From NCBI GenBank assembly GCA_043801445.1, contig JAZDMB010000023.1, positions 1 through 64,000 of the forward strand: a stretch of 64,000 nt of DNA, written 5' to 3'. A model generated the notes under the pieces. That model saw only the letters and a list, made by a program, of their open reading frames with translations. It was not told the origin of the DNA and searched no databases. Origin of the DNA: JAZDFP01 sp043801445. GTDB taxonomy: Bacteria > Planctomycetota > MHYJ01 > JACQXL01. Below, piece by piece: positions 1 to 9,995 of this stretch. The position numbers and the translations under genes were made by a program. Numbering within the stretch: position 1 is the first letter of the stretch; each line of letters starts with the position of its first letter.

Positions 1-241
1 GGCTGAAATAAAGAAGGCAACTGAAGAATTAACCAAATCCAGCCATACGCTGGCACAGAAATTATACGAAGAGGCGAATAAAGCGCGTGGCGCCTCAGCC
101 GGACCAACCGGCGGTGCAGATGCCGGCGGTGGATTCCAAGGCGCAAGCGAAGAACCTAATCAACAGCCGCCCAAAGGCGATAAAAAACCCAAAGGTGGCG
201 GTGATGACAATATCATAGACGCTGAATTCGAGACAAAATAA
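1..241 (+). CDS. dnaK: Chaperone DnaK (Hsp70), C-terminal end only
   Basis: Frame 2 is open from the window edge to a TAA at 239-241, giving 80 codons. The peptide has the usual Hsp70 tail: a helical lid segment (SSHTLAQKLYEEA), a Gly/Ala/Pro-rich disordered linker and the terminal DDNIIDAEF-type motif that DnaK uses for client and co-chaperone contact. The nucleotide- and substrate-binding domains lie upstream of the window. The linker is Lys/Gly/Pro-rich and slightly longer than in E. coli. The gene converges on the minus-strand gene ending at 267, leaving only 25 bp, and no clear terminator is visible between them. Confidence 0.9.
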   Translation, partial: AEIKKATEELTKSSHTLAQKLYEEANKARGASAGPTGGADAGGGFQGASEEPNQQPPKGDKKPKGGGDDNIIDAEFETK

Positions 242-266
242 ATTCCTGGCAGGATTAATGGATGTT

Positions 267-1028
267 TTATTCTTTGCCGGCTAGAATTTTAAAGTAGCGT
301 GTGAGCCGTTCTTGATATTCAGGTAAAAATTCTTCTTGAGCAGATTGGATGATTTCATCACGAAGTTTAGGCGGTAGATTGCCCCATTTGAGCCCATCAG
401 AACGACGCTGAGTAAAACCGTCCGGTAATTCACCTTTTGAATCATAGGCTTTTGATGCGGGTTCATTATTAGGATTGTCACGAGGCTTTGGTTTAGGCTT
501 CGGTTGATGCTTGGGTCGAGGTTTTGGCTGTTTGCTTCCGCCCCCGCCACTGTTTTCAATATCTCTTGCTGATCGAATAATTTTGTCCAATCCATCAGTC
601 GCATCAGATTGTAATTTTTTTATCTGCTGGAGTATTTTATTAAGTTCGTCTATTACTTCCTGCTGTCTCTTATTTGCTGTAGCCGTGTCGGTTATCGAAT
701 GCTCATTAACATCCAGGTTACTTGCTGAAGAAAGCCGGTCTTCGGCTGATTCCATTTTATCTACGACTTTGTTAAGAATACTAATTGGATCTATTTCTTC
801 TTCCACCGGAGTAGGCTTTAGTTCTTTATCCAGCTCCTCCAGAAGTTTGTCTTTTTCTTCAGTTTCGCTTGAAGATGGAGAATTATTTGTATTTTTGTTA
901 TCAGGTTTTTCCGTTTTGCCGTTTAACTGTTCTTCAGTCACTCCAAGAATGGATATTGAACAGAATATGGTTATAACAACTACTAAAAATTCCAGACTGC
1001 AGATTTTAGATTTTAATTTATGGTTCAT
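267..1028 (-). CDS. Secreted or anchored coiled-coil protein, unknown function
   Basis: 253 residues. A hydrophobic stretch at about residues 12-31 should act as a signal peptide or anchor. It is followed by a Ser/Glu/Lys-rich linker, a helical region (about 80-155), a Lys-Pro repeat linker (KPKPKPKP, about 165-185) and a compact C-terminal segment (WGNLPPKLRDEI... YQERLTRYFKILAG). That last segment resembles a C-terminal module I associate with planctomycete proteins encoded beside large coiled-coil/DUF4175-type genes. The start codon overlaps the stop of the upstream 1326-residue gene (ATGA, 1025-1028), so the two are translationally coupled and probably work together at the envelope. No catalytic motif is visible. 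Confidence 0.75.
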   Translation of the reverse strand: MNHKLKSKICSLEFLVVVITIFCSISILGVTEEQLNGKTEKPDNKNTNNSPSSSETEEKDKLLEELDKELKPTPVEEEIDPISILNKVVDKMESAEDRLSSASNLDVNEHSITDTATANKRQQEVIDELNKILQQIKKLQSDATDGLDKIIRSARDIENSGGGGSKQPKPRPKHQPKPKPKPRDNPNNEPASKAYDSKGELPDGFTQRRSDGLKWGNLPPKLRDEIIQSAQEEFLPEYQERLTRYFKILAGKE

Positions 1029-4000
1029 GGGTGTTGTTTTTGTTGCAGTTCTTCAATTCTTTTTACGATATCTTTAGTCATTTCTGCCAAATGCCCTTGT
1101 TCAGCGGTAAGTCGCTGAAGAACTATTTGTTGAACTAAAATGGAATTATTATCGGTAGACTGAATATCCGTCAACCCCTGACGAATTAATTCTGTCCGGG
1201 ACAAAAGATTGTCTTGCATCTTTTTTAACATTTTGAGTTCCGCAAGTAAAGGAAGAAGTTTGTTTTTCATCCCCATCTGCTCCATCTGTTCTTCATTCAT
1301 CTGAAGAGGTTTGCGTCGATTCTTTTCGTTACGAAGAGCATCTATTAATTCTTTTAATTTTCTGACTATATCCGTTTGAATCTCCCGAAGATATGCCGGT
1401 TCAGTGGATAATGTTATATCTTTTTGTTCGTCAGCCGGTCCATTCTCACCAAAAACCGATAATAAACGAGCACTTAACTGCATATCATCAGATATGCTAT
1501 TCAAGGTCCATGAGAATACGATGGATTGTTCTTCCTCAAGCTTTGTTTTTACTGTCTTACATTCTTCAGAAAGATTAAATTGTTCTATGGAAAGTTTTTC
1601 AATAGCCATACTATTTTCCCTATTATTAATTTCCGATTTTCGGCTCAAAATATCGGCTGTTCTATTATTCATGCTTATCTGGGTATCACGGATTTCGGTT
1701 AACATTTTATACAACTCTTCAATGGTTTTCTCTTTTTGTTGTTGGTCAATATTATTTATTTTTTGCGCAAGAAATTCATAAAGCCGTTCGAGTTCTTCTA
1801 TAGCTTCTTGTTCGTCCTGCTGGGCATTTTGAGATTGTGCTTTTGAAAGATTATTTTGCGCCTGTGCCATTTTCCTTGCTGCATTCTGCAAAGATTCCTG
1901 CGATTCTTTATTTTCCCCGCTACTTTTAAGGGTTTCCTCTTCCAATTCTTTCTGGCGGCGTGCCAATCGTTCCAGTTTCCCTTTTTCCTCTTCGGTTAAC
2001 TGGCGGTTCAGAAATTTCTGGAGAGATTCACGGGCTTGACGCAGGTTTTGAAGGGCATCTTTCTGGTTTTGGGCTATTTTAGCCTGAGATTCCTTGCTTT
2101 CAGGCGGTTGTGGCGGAGGAGTGGGTTGCTGTTTAGAACCACCTTCAGCGGACGGCTGACTTTGTTCAGAAGATTCCTGCATATTTTTAGCGGCTTCCGA
2201 CATTTTATCAGCGGCTTGTTGAATAAATTGAGATGCCTGTTCTACTTTAGAATCAGGTTGCGGTAACTTGGAATCTGCGTTTTGCAGTTGGTCACTCAAA
2301 TCATTTGCCTGCTCTTTCAATCCCTTTTGCGCCTCAGCCATTTTTTTTATCGCATCAGCTAATTTCTTCGCATCTTCCTGCTTCATTGCCTGACCTGTCA
2401 CTTCACCTAAGGCTTTCTGGTCTAATAACAGTGAATCTAATTCTTGGAATAATGCTGCTATATCTCCGGTTGGGTCTACAATTTTGAGTGTCTCATCATA
2501 AATCCCCTCTTCTTTATTTTTCAACCCATTGACTTTATCAATCATTTTAGTTAAGTCGGCTAATTTTTGTTTTAGTTGTTCAGGGTTAACTCTGTCTTCA
2601 AGGAAATCAAGCAGCGAAGATAATGTATTTTGAACATTTTCAGAAGTTTTTATTGCTTGCCCCATTAAAGAGGAAGAAAGAAAAGAAATGAGCGAATAAA
2701 GATTCTCGTCAAAAGAATCTTGTTTTAATCGCTGTATCCCATGGCTAAGTTTGTCGGAATAGTATGACTGTACATTTTTAAGCTTTTCGCTAACCCGAGC
2801 CATTTTCTTTTCTAAATTTTCAGATTCTTTCTGAAGATTCTTGGCTTGGTTTATAATGTGATCCTTATCTAATTCCGTTAAATCAGACGGTGATGCAGAA
2901 GAATTATTATCCAAATTTTTCATTTTCTCCAACGCCTTTTGTGTATCAGCAAGTAATTCACGGGCTGAACTAACCACATCCTGATAATCTCCCCATTCTT
3001 CTAATGAGTTTAGTATTTCGGAGAGGTCATTCTTGATTTCTTCTTGTTTAGCTGAAGCACTGTCACGATAAGATTCATCTTTTTCCTTATTCTGCTTTGC
3101 CGCAGATATTTTTTCCAAAAGCTGTGTGACTTCGGGTGATTTGTTCGTGTAAATTTCGTTAATGCTCTTATTGACGTCATTTAATTTGTTAGAAATATCC
3201 TTAGAGAAAAGCTTGTTGCTATTAATATCATTTGTGATTTTAGAAAGAACAGATGTTGTATTATTAAGATTCTGTGTCACACGATGCTGGCTAGAAACAG
3301 CAAGCTGTATTTCATTAGTTTGCCTTGCTGATTCTTGAATCTGCAAAGTCTTTTTTATATCATCTTTTAATCTAATCAGATTTTCTTCAATCATTTTTTC
3401 CATCTGTGCTTTACCAACTACAATTAAAGAATAATCTGAAGATGTCGTTGTTTGAGGAGATGGTATTGCACAGTTATCTGTGGCAATAAAATTCAATATA
3501 ACAGAAGAGCCTTCTTTCAAATTCAATAAAGTTAAATCCAAATTATGAGTTGATTCAATGCTGCTCCGTAAAGAAGAAGTTATGACAAAAGGCATAATAA
3601 GTAATTCGTTTTTATTGTCATTTTCAGTTAAAGTGGATGATCCTTCACGATTATTTACAAGTACCTTAATTTTAACATTAGAAATCCCATAATCATCGAT
3701 GATAAGCGCTTTAAGAGGAATCATTGCTTCTGGTGTTACATATTCAATTTCACTGGCAGGTTCAACGATTTTTATGACTGGATGGTTGTCAGGAATAGAT
3801 TTTATAGAATACCCTATGGGCTCTATATTTTTCAATCCATTAGTGCCTAATAATTGTATTGAATATTTTGTATCTTTGTCTACAATAAAACTGCCAGTAA
3901 TAACAGAGCTTTCGGTTATTACGTTTTCCGTTTCAATTGTAAGAGATTGTTGAAAAGAGTCTAATATCCAATAAGCATCCTTTAATTTAATATTGGAAAA

Positions 4001-5005
4001 ACCATTAATAGTTATTTTTGTACCACGTGGCGCTTTTATATTTCCACCTATTTCTGTTTTGCCTGAAAGACTGGTATAAGAAGGGTAATCGTAATGGGCT
4101 GTAATCTTTTCCAAGATGGGTGAATCAAAAACCTGAATTTCTAACCAGCCTGTTTGATCATCTCCCCCTTTTACCATAAAGCTAAACGAAGATTGGGCAT
4201 TAGCAAAATCATACCTGAATTCTCTTGTGCGTTTTTTATTTTCCGTTTCAGTCTTTTCGGTTAGTATCATTCGTTGCCAACCTGTTTCAGATTGAGACAT
4301 ATTCGAACGAATATATACGGCACTAAGACGCGGCCCTTTATCAACCCAAGCTATAACAGAAAGTGTTTGTCCTTTAGCAATAGTATAATTTGGTATAACA
4401 TTTACCAAAAGAGTAGTCCTTTTAGGCCATTTCACGTCATTTCCCAATAGACGTCCCCTCCAAATATTTAACTCAATAGGGTAAGTAGCACATGCGATAA
4501 AAGAAAGAAATAACAATATTAGAGCTGTAAATAATATTTTTTTTGAGTTGGTAAGAGAAAGTATGTTACTAAAATCGTAAGATTGAGATACGGAAACCAC
4601 TTCATTTTTCAGTTCAGATACAACAGAATCAGGTCCCACATACTTTTCGCCTTGCTGTGATAATATCGGCAATAATTGCCATAAATTGATTAATCGTTCG
4701 CCGAGAATCGGAAATCTTTTTTCTATTAGAAATACAAAAGAATCATCAGATATTTTATTTAACAGAATAAAAGGAGAAATAACCTTTCTAAATAAAGTCA
4801 AAAACAATATAATTACGGCACCTACAAAAAAACATAGCCGTGGTATGGCCGGTAAATCTCTGATAAAATAATCCACCAAGAAGGCAAAAACAAGATATGG
4901 CAATAAATAAATTATTAAACGACTCAGCCCATCTATCAAAAACCATAACTTTACCCTTCGTCGCAATAATCTTATTCGTGTATACAGAAGAGACTCTTCA
5001 TTCAT
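1025..5005 (-). CDS. Large membrane-anchored coiled-coil protein, DUF4175-like
   Basis: 1326 residues. The N-terminus has two membrane segments (about residues 30-50 and 53-75) and a third near 155-178. The RRRVKLWFLIDGLSRLIIYLLP-type start and overall layout match DUF4175-like proteins. Residues about 195-540 are beta-rich and probably Ig-like extracytoplasmic domains. From about 545 to the end the protein is almost entirely Glu/Lys/Gln-rich coiled coil, broken by a Pro/Gln/Ser linker near 960-990. It is first in a two-gene minus-strand operon, with a 4-nt overlap to the next gene. A structural or envelope-organising role is inference; no enzyme signature is seen. The start at 5005 precedes a positively charged n-region. 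Confidence 0.75.
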   Translation of the reverse strand: MNEESLLYTRIRLLRRRVKLWFLIDGLSRLIIYLLPYLVFAFLVDYFIRDLPAIPRLCFFVGAVIILFLTLFRKVISPFILLNKISDDSFVFLIEKRFPILGERLINLWQLLPILSQQGEKYVGPDSVVSELKNEVVSVSQSYDFSNILSLTNSKKILFTALILLFLSFIACATYPIELNIWRGRLLGNDVKWPKRTTLLVNVIPNYTIAKGQTLSVIAWVDKGPRLSAVYIRSNMSQSETGWQRMILTEKTETENKKRTREFRYDFANAQSSFSFMVKGGDDQTGWLEIQVFDSPILEKITAHYDYPSYTSLSGKTEIGGNIKAPRGTKITINGFSNIKLKDAYWILDSFQQSLTIETENVITESSVITGSFIVDKDTKYSIQLLGTNGLKNIEPIGYSIKSIPDNHPVIKIVEPASEIEYVTPEAMIPLKALIIDDYGISNVKIKVLVNNREGSSTLTENDNKNELLIMPFVITSSLRSSIESTHNLDLTLLNLKEGSSVILNFIATDNCAIPSPQTTTSSDYSLIVVGKAQMEKMIEENLIRLKDDIKKTLQIQESARQTNEIQLAVSSQHRVTQNLNNTTSVLSKITNDINSNKLFSKDISNKLNDVNKSINEIYTNKSPEVTQLLEKISAAKQNKEKDESYRDSASAKQEEIKNDLSEILNSLEEWGDYQDVVSSARELLADTQKALEKMKNLDNNSSASPSDLTELDKDHIINQAKNLQKESENLEKKMARVSEKLKNVQSYYSDKLSHGIQRLKQDSFDENLYSLISFLSSSLMGQAIKTSENVQNTLSSLLDFLEDRVNPEQLKQKLADLTKMIDKVNGLKNKEEGIYDETLKIVDPTGDIAALFQELDSLLLDQKALGEVTGQAMKQEDAKKLADAIKKMAEAQKGLKEQANDLSDQLQNADSKLPQPDSKVEQASQFIQQAADKMSEAAKNMQESSEQSQPSAEGGSKQQPTPPPQPPESKESQAKIAQNQKDALQNLRQARESLQKFLNRQLTEEEKGKLERLARRQKELEEETLKSSGENKESQESLQNAARKMAQAQNNLSKAQSQNAQQDEQEAIEELERLYEFLAQKINNIDQQQKEKTIEELYKMLTEIRDTQISMNNRTADILSRKSEINNRENSMAIEKLSIEQFNLSEECKTVKTKLEEEQSIVFSWTLNSISDDMQLSARLLSVFGENGPADEQKDITLSTEPAYLREIQTDIVRKLKELIDALRNEKNRRKPLQMNEEQMEQMGMKNKLLPLLAELKMLKKMQDNLLSRTELIRQGLTDIQSTDNNSILVQQIVLQRLTAEQGHLAEMTKDIVKRIEELQQKQHP

Positions 5006-5393
5006 AATATTTCATTTATAGCATGCTATTATTATTAGTCAAGCGTAAATATTCATATAAATTGAACCAGCGAAAATTAGATAATTATATTCCTGTGAAA
5101 CCAAAATCACTAAAAAGCTTTAATTCTACATGGAAACAATCAATTACTCTGAAACATAAAAAACAATTTATTCGGAAATGATTTTTCTCGACACAGCATC
5201 TTCTTGTAATCATAATTCCATCTGGAAAACGAAAAAGTAAGTATTCCCATGCTAATAAATTAAAAAAAATAACACTTTATAGTCCCTTATATTAATTCCG
5301 CTAAGTTAGAAAATAAATAAATAAATTTATCTTGACAAATAATTCAAATTTACTAATCTAAATTTATATAAAATTAATTAAAGGAGAATGCTT
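5006..5393 (+). other. AT-rich divergent intergenic region
   Basis: This 390-bp spacer separates the divergent DUF4175-like gene and the FN3 lipoprotein gene. It is very AT-rich. A TTGACA at 5332-5337 could be a -35 box for the plus-strand gene, but no convincing -10 lies at the right distance. A 12-bp palindrome (ATAGCATGCTAT) sits at about 5018-5029, close to the minus-strand start. The ribosome binding site AAGGAG is at 5381-5386. I see no ORF or structural RNA. Confidence 0.5.
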
Positions 5394-6191
5394 ATGAGAG
5401 AAAATGTAAAACATAATTTTACCGTTTTCATTTTTAGTTCCGTGTTTATTATGATAGTGTTTTTGCTAACAGGTGCGGTGGCTAATACTGGCGGGGGATG
5501 CCTAGGCACACAAAGTCAAGTACACGGGGTTAGCGGTTCCAGTTCCTCTGGATATTTTAATTTACTCGCTCCTTCGGATAATAATGTCACGACTTTACAA
5601 CCCACATTTTCATGGAGTCGTTATCCAGCTGACTTAACCTCATATACCTTGCAGATTTCAACGAATATAAATTTTGGAACATACGTCTATACCAGAACTA
5701 ATATTGCTCCTAATAATACTTCCTACCCTTCAAGCACAGGTACTTATCCTATAACTCTCAATTCAAATACAGACTATTACTGGCGTGTTATTGTAGTAGA
5801 TTCTGACACGGGGATACAAACACTAGCTTCAAATGCTCCTTTTAAGTTTTCTACAGGAATCGTCCCTGGGACATTTACTTTATTATCACCTTCTAATAAC
5901 TCAACAGGAATAACAACAACACCAACACTAACATGGACTCCATCCTCACAGGCACTTAATTATATCGTCCAAATAGATACAAAATTTACTTTTAACGAAC
6001 CGCTTACATATAATACAAGTTCAGATGCACAATTAGTATCTATATTAACAACAAGTCACACAATACCAACAGAGGGCATATTAATAAGCGGTGGTGTACG
6101 TTATTATTGGCGTATAATTGCTCAGAATACAGGCGGAACACAAATTGCACCAAGTGGTACTACTGGTTATTGGTCATTCACTACACAATAA
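5394..6191 (+). CDS. Secreted FN3-like two-domain surface protein, probable lipoprotein
   Basis: About 265 residues. The ATG at 5394 is preferred over the in-frame ATG at 5388 because AAGGAG (5381-5386) is 7 nt from the former and only 1 nt from the latter. A signal peptide (about residues 8-28) ends in a Gly-rich stretch with Cys (NTGGGC), the same pattern as the other FN3 proteins in this window, so lipidation is likely although the lipobox is not classical. Two beta-sandwich repeats follow (about 45-150 and 160-265), each opening with L-A/S-P-S-D/N-N and closing with YYWRV/YYWRI and a FKFST/WSFTT strand. This is the FN3-like arrangement of bacterial surface proteins. Function is probably adhesion or matrix. 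Confidence 0.75.
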   Translation: MRENVKHNFTVFIFSSVFIMIVFLLTGAVANTGGGCLGTQSQVHGVSGSSSSGYFNLLAPSDNNVTTLQPTFSWSRYPADLTSYTLQISTNINFGTYVYTRTNIAPNNTSYPSSTGTYPITLNSNTDYYWRVIVVDSDTGIQTLASNAPFKFSTGIVPGTFTLLSPSNNSTGITTTPTLTWTPSSQALNYIVQIDTKFTFNEPLTYNTSSDAQLVSILTTSHTIPTEGILISGGVRYYWRIIAQNTGGTQIAPSGTTGYWSFTTQ

Positions 6192-6526
6192 ACAGATAAA
6201 AAGTTCTTATAATTACTACACAAAAAATCCGTCTTCTTCGCCTTGAAATATTGCATTCTTTAATATACAATTAAAATCTACGAATCTCGATTCTATAAAC
6301 ATTTAAATTATCGTGTTATTTCTTTTCATGCAAAATTCATTCCTATCGTTAAATTATCTTCCCAAGAAGAATACAAATTTGCGATTACAATAGAAACAAC
6401 ATGAATTTCTGATGATAAATACACTTCACTTAAATAACTTTATTTTGACTGCGTTAATAAAAATATCTATAATCATATAATAAAATTAGTAATGCCATTT
6501 CATTCGATTCTGTTTTATACCAATTT
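6192..6526 (+). other. AT-rich intergenic region holding a promoter
   Basis: This 335-bp gap is AT-rich and has no coding signal. Its only recognisable content is the promoter at 6445-6473 in front of the TPR membrane protein gene. No hairpin with a T-tract is seen behind the lipoprotein gene. Confidence 0.45.
6445..6473 (+). promoter_or_regulatory. Sigma-70-type promoter upstream of the TPR membrane protein
   Basis: TTGACT (6445-6450), a 17-bp spacer, then a perfect TATAAT (6468-6473). The predicted start of transcription is near 6480, about 47 nt before the ATG at 6527. It could also serve purM and the genes behind it. Confidence 0.65.
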
Positions 6527-7024
6527 ATGAAAGCTATTGCTTTTATCTTTTCCATATTATTACCTGGTCTTGGTCAGGTCTTACTTAGCCGGTACCGTAA
6601 AGGATTAATTATCTTCTTCTCGATTATTATTTCACTCGATTTGTCATTAATTATTTTACCTTGCTTGTCAGGCTGGAAAAATTCCGAGCGAATCAGGCTC
6701 TTTCTTATTATTCTTACGATTATTATTTATCTTTACAATCTCTGGGATATTTTTAATATAATCTACTGGAGACAACGATTTTCTCTGCGGAAGAAAAGGG
6801 AAGATTTGTTAAAACAAGGCATTGTTTATTACTTGCAAAATGATTTAGAAAAAGCAAAAAAGGAATTCATGAAAGCATTAAAAATAGATAATGATAATAT
6901 TGATGTATTATATTATTTATCCAAAACAGAAGAGGCTTTTGGGGAAATCCCACAAAAAAGACGTATTGTGAATAAATTATCTCATTTAGATTTTGCAAAC
7001 AAATGGAAAGCACCATTATTATAA
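6527..7024 (+). CDS. Small membrane protein with a C-terminal TPR-like motif
   Basis: 165 residues. It has two or three membrane segments (about 3-20, 27-47 and 58-80), then a cytosolic tail with one TPR-like helical pair (GIVYYLQNDLEKAKKEFMKA, followed by LKIDNDNIDVLYYLSKTEE, about 105-145). Such proteins pair a hydrophobic core with a protein-interaction tail, but I do not recognise a named family. It lies 56 bp upstream of purM in the same direction, behind a good promoter at 6445-6473. No ribosome binding site is obvious at the start. Confidence 0.65.
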   Translation: MKAIAFIFSILLPGLGQVLLSRYRKGLIIFFSIIISLDLSLIILPCLSGWKNSERIRLFLIILTIIIYLYNLWDIFNIIYWRQRFSLRKKREDLLKQGIVYYLQNDLEKAKKEFMKALKIDNDNIDVLYYLSKTEEAFGEIPQKRRIVNKLSHLDFANKWKAPLL

Positions 7025-7080
7025 TATTTTAGGATAAAAAAGTTTCTTAAATCAGAATACAGTAATGGTCAGTAAAAATT

Positions 7081-8193
7081 ATGCTTAAAGAAATAACATA
7101 TAAATCTGCCGGGGTTGATACCACTAAAAAGGATGGCATCATAGACCAGATTATTCGACTGAGCAAAAGAACTTATGATCATCGTGTTATTGAACATCCA
7201 TGGGGTTTCGCAGGTTTATATTCTCTTTTCCCTAAAACTGGAAAAACATATACTTCATCATTACTCTTTACTAAAAATTATAAGTCACCAACTCTGGTTG
7301 CTTGCTCTGATGGAGTCGGGACTAAACTCAAAATAGCATTTCTCTTAAATAAGCATAATACTATCGGCATAGACTTAGTTGCTATGAGTATCAACGACCT
7401 AATTGTTATTGGCGCTGAACCTCTTTTTTTTCTGGATTATATCTCTATTGGTAAAGTTGATGAAAAAATAATCATTGAAATTATTAAAGGCATTGTAACT
7501 GGATGTGAGGAATCAAGCTGTGCACTTTTAGGCGGAGAAACAGCTGAGATGCCGTCTTTTTATCCACCGGGTGAATACGACCTTGCCGGATTTGCCATAG
7601 GACTTATTGATAAATATAAAATTATTACTGGTAAATCCATCAAAGTAGGTGATGTTGTAATAGGATTAGCTTCTTCCGGGTTACACTCTAATGGCTATTC
7701 TTTAGCCCGTAAAGTATTACTTGGTAACCTTTCGCCCCAAAAAGCATTGAATAAATTAAATCAATTTATACCGGAAATCTCTTCGACCCTTGGTGAAGAA
7801 CTTCTTAAACCAACTAAAATATACGCACGAGCAGTTAAAAAAGTCCTACAAAACTATCATCTTAAAAAAGTTGTTAAAGGAATAGCTCACATTACCGGTG
7901 GCGGTCTTGTGGAAAATATCCCACGGATTTTACCACATGGAGTTGCAGTAGAAATAAACTCTACTTCCTACGAGTGCCCCCCAATTTTCCAATTAATTAA
8001 GCAATTAGGAAAAATTCCACAGGATGAAATGTATCGAGTATTCAATATGGGAATTGGATTAGTTTTAATCGTTGACCCATTTTATGCAGATTCAATTGTC
8101 CATAAACTAAAAAAAATACAATATAATTCTTATATTATCGGTCAAGTTGTTCATAAAACATCTCAATTTGATCAGCAAGTTGTAATAAAATGA
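7081..8193 (+). CDS. purM: Phosphoribosylformylglycinamidine cyclo-ligase (AIR synthetase)
   Basis: 370 residues, slightly longer than the usual ~345. It catalyses ATP-dependent closure of FGAM to 5-aminoimidazole ribonucleotide, step five of purine synthesis. Diagnostic segments are YKSAGVDTTKKD at the N-terminus, the CSDGVGTKLKIA nucleotide/substrate loop, the GIDLVAMSINDLIV helix, LLGGETAEMPSFY and the HITGGGLVENIPRIL segment near residue 275. The longer N-terminal segment (VIEHPWGFAGLYSLFPK) suits the PVC versions I recall. The stop overlaps the start of the HEAT lipoprotein gene (ATGA at 8190-8193), so the two are co-translated. Confidence 0.93.
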   Translation: MLKEITYKSAGVDTTKKDGIIDQIIRLSKRTYDHRVIEHPWGFAGLYSLFPKTGKTYTSSLLFTKNYKSPTLVACSDGVGTKLKIAFLLNKHNTIGIDLVAMSINDLIVIGAEPLFFLDYISIGKVDEKIIIEIIKGIVTGCEESSCALLGGETAEMPSFYPPGEYDLAGFAIGLIDKYKIITGKSIKVGDVVIGLASSGLHSNGYSLARKVLLGNLSPQKALNKLNQFIPEISSTLGEELLKPTKIYARAVKKVLQNYHLKKVVKGIAHITGGGLVENIPRILPHGVAVEINSTSYECPPIFQLIKQLGKIPQDEMYRVFNMGIGLVLIVDPFYADSIVHKLKKIQYNSYIIGQVVHKTSQFDQQVVIK

Positions 8194-9041
8194 AATCCAA
8201 AAGCTTAATGCGTAATAAGTATATTTATCTTCTGGGTTCTATAGTATTGCTTTCCATATGCTCTTGTTCTTACGGCAAACAACTCTCCCAGCAAAAAACC
8301 ATTTCAAACGAACTGATAGAAAAAACTGCCTCTCTGAAAAAAGAATTAAATGAAATGACTCGACAGCTAAATAAACGAGAAGCCGAGTTGGAATCAATTA
8401 GATTTGAGTTGGCAATTCTAAGAAAAGAATTTTCAGAATTACGTTCTCCGTCAATATCTTCCGATCAATCCCAGTCGGAACAATTAACCAAACTGATTCA
8501 GGAATTATCAAATTCTTCATATGATATTAATCGTCTTATCTTTGAATTACGTAAATTCGGCAAAAGAGCTGTGCTGGCATTACTTGAAGCATTAAAAAAA
8601 CCAGACCCTGATTACCGTTCCAAAGTAGAAGAAATTTTTAGCGGACTTTTATCAGAAGACGCCTCTTCATTCCTTGTATTATCCTTGAAAGAACCGGTTT
8701 TAAGAATGTCAGCTGCACGAATATTAGGTAATCTTAAAAATTACTCCGTTGTTAATGAATTAAATGAATATCTTACATCAGATGATGAGGATTTTGTCTT
8801 TGTCGTTGCTGAGGCATTAGTAAAATTAAAAGATAAACGCGGTATGCCCGTATTGATTGATTACTTAAAGAAACCTGACCCCAACAAACGGGTTATAGCT
8901 TTTAATTTGATTCGTAAAATTACAGGTTTAACATTAGATTATAAATATTACGATGAAACTGGATTAGCAGCTGGCGCTAAAAAATGGGAAGAATGGTGGA
9001 TTAAAAATGCCCCAACATTTACATTTCCAACAGATGAATAG
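8190..9041 (+). CDS. HEAT-repeat lipoprotein with an N-terminal coiled coil
   Basis: 283 residues. A signal peptide (about residues 8-25) ends in SICSC, giving a lipobox-like cysteine. A coiled coil (about 35-88, rich in Glu/Lys/Leu) is followed by HEAT-like helical pairs (about 105-245) and a C-terminal KKWEEWWIKNAP segment. That WEEWW/WLQWW-type ending is shared with the HEAT part of the DUF4159 protein in this window. The gene overlaps purM by 4 nt, and 23 bp separate it from kdsA. It probably acts as a periplasmic scaffold; no enzyme motif is seen. Confidence 0.75.
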   Translation: MKSKSLMRNKYIYLLGSIVLLSICSCSYGKQLSQQKTISNELIEKTASLKKELNEMTRQLNKREAELESIRFELAILRKEFSELRSPSISSDQSQSEQLTKLIQELSNSSYDINRLIFELRKFGKRAVLALLEALKKPDPDYRSKVEEIFSGLLSEDASSFLVLSLKEPVLRMSAARILGNLKNYSVVNELNEYLTSDDEDFVFVVAEALVKLKDKRGMPVLIDYLKKPDPNKRVIAFNLIRKITGLTLDYKYYDETGLAAGAKKWEEWWIKNAPTFTFPTDE

Positions 9042-9064
9042 GTGTAAAAAAATGGATTGTTATT

Positions 9065-9877
9065 ATGCTAATAAAAATTAACAGTACATTAATTGGTAGT
9101 AATCAATTATGTCTTATCGCCGGACCTTGTGTAATTGAAAGCGAAAATGCTTGTTATAAAATAGCAGAAACCCTCAAAAATCTATCTCAGGAAAAATCGA
9201 TTCCTTTCATATTTAAAGCCTCATATGATAAAGCAAATCGTTTAAGTCATAAGTCCTATCGTGGAGTGGGAATAAAAAAGGGACTCAAAATTCTTTCGCG
9301 ATTAAAACGATCTTTAGATATACTTGTACTTTCTGATGTTCACTGCAAAGAAGATATTAAAGCGGCTGCAGAAGTACTAGATATTATCCAGATTCCCGCT
9401 CTTTTATCCAGACAAACTGATTTACTGATAACAGCAGGAAAAACAGGAAAACCTATAAATATCAAAAAAGGACAGTTCCTTGCACCTGATGACGTTCTTT
9501 ATCTAATAGAAAAAATAAAAAGCACTGGTAACAATAAAATTATTATTACTGAAAGAGGTACTTCTTTTGGATATCATAATTTAGTTAATGATATGAGAGC
9601 AATTCCAATAATGAAATCATTTGGTTATCCAGTTATTTATGATGCGACTCACAGCGTTCAATTACCTGGAGGGAATAAAGGAATGTCCGATGGTAATAGA
9701 AAAATGATACCTTATCTGTCAAGAGCGGCTGTTGCTGCTGGCGCTGATGGGGTATTCTTTGAGGTTTACCCCAAACCGGAAAAAGCTCTCTGTGACGGTC
9801 CTAACTCTCTTGCCTTAAAAGATATTTCTAAACTTATGACGACTCTTGTTCAGATAAAAAAAATCGTATCGTCATAA
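9065..9877 (+). CDS. kdsA: 3-deoxy-8-phosphooctulonate (KDO-8-P) synthase, metal-dependent type
   Basis: 270 residues, normal length. It condenses PEP with arabinose-5-phosphate to KDO-8-P for LPS inner-core synthesis. Visible motifs are LIAGPCVIES at the N-terminus, FKASYDKANR, SDVHCKEDI, LLSRQTDLL, the KKGQFLAP loop, TERGTSFGYHNLV, DATHSVQ and the CDGPNSL end. The Cys in AGPCVIES occupies the position that is a metal ligand in the metal-dependent (Aquifex-type) enzymes and Asn in E. coli, so this should be the metal-dependent class. It ends a plus-strand run starting at 6527 and faces the rplM-rpsI operon. Confidence 0.93.
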   Translation: MLIKINSTLIGSNQLCLIAGPCVIESENACYKIAETLKNLSQEKSIPFIFKASYDKANRLSHKSYRGVGIKKGLKILSRLKRSLDILVLSDVHCKEDIKAAAEVLDIIQIPALLSRQTDLLITAGKTGKPINIKKGQFLAPDDVLYLIEKIKSTGNNKIIITERGTSFGYHNLVNDMRAIPIMKSFGYPVIYDATHSVQLPGGNKGMSDGNRKMIPYLSRAAVAAGADGVFFEVYPKPEKALCDGPNSLALKDISKLMTTLVQIKKIVSS

Positions 9878-9995
9878 AAAATAGAAATAAAGTTAAAGTA
9901 ACCCAAAGTGTATAAATAATTTATTCAAGATTGGCACCCGGATTATCAGGATCTGGTATAATAGTATAAAAATCGAGTGTGAATCGTTATACTGT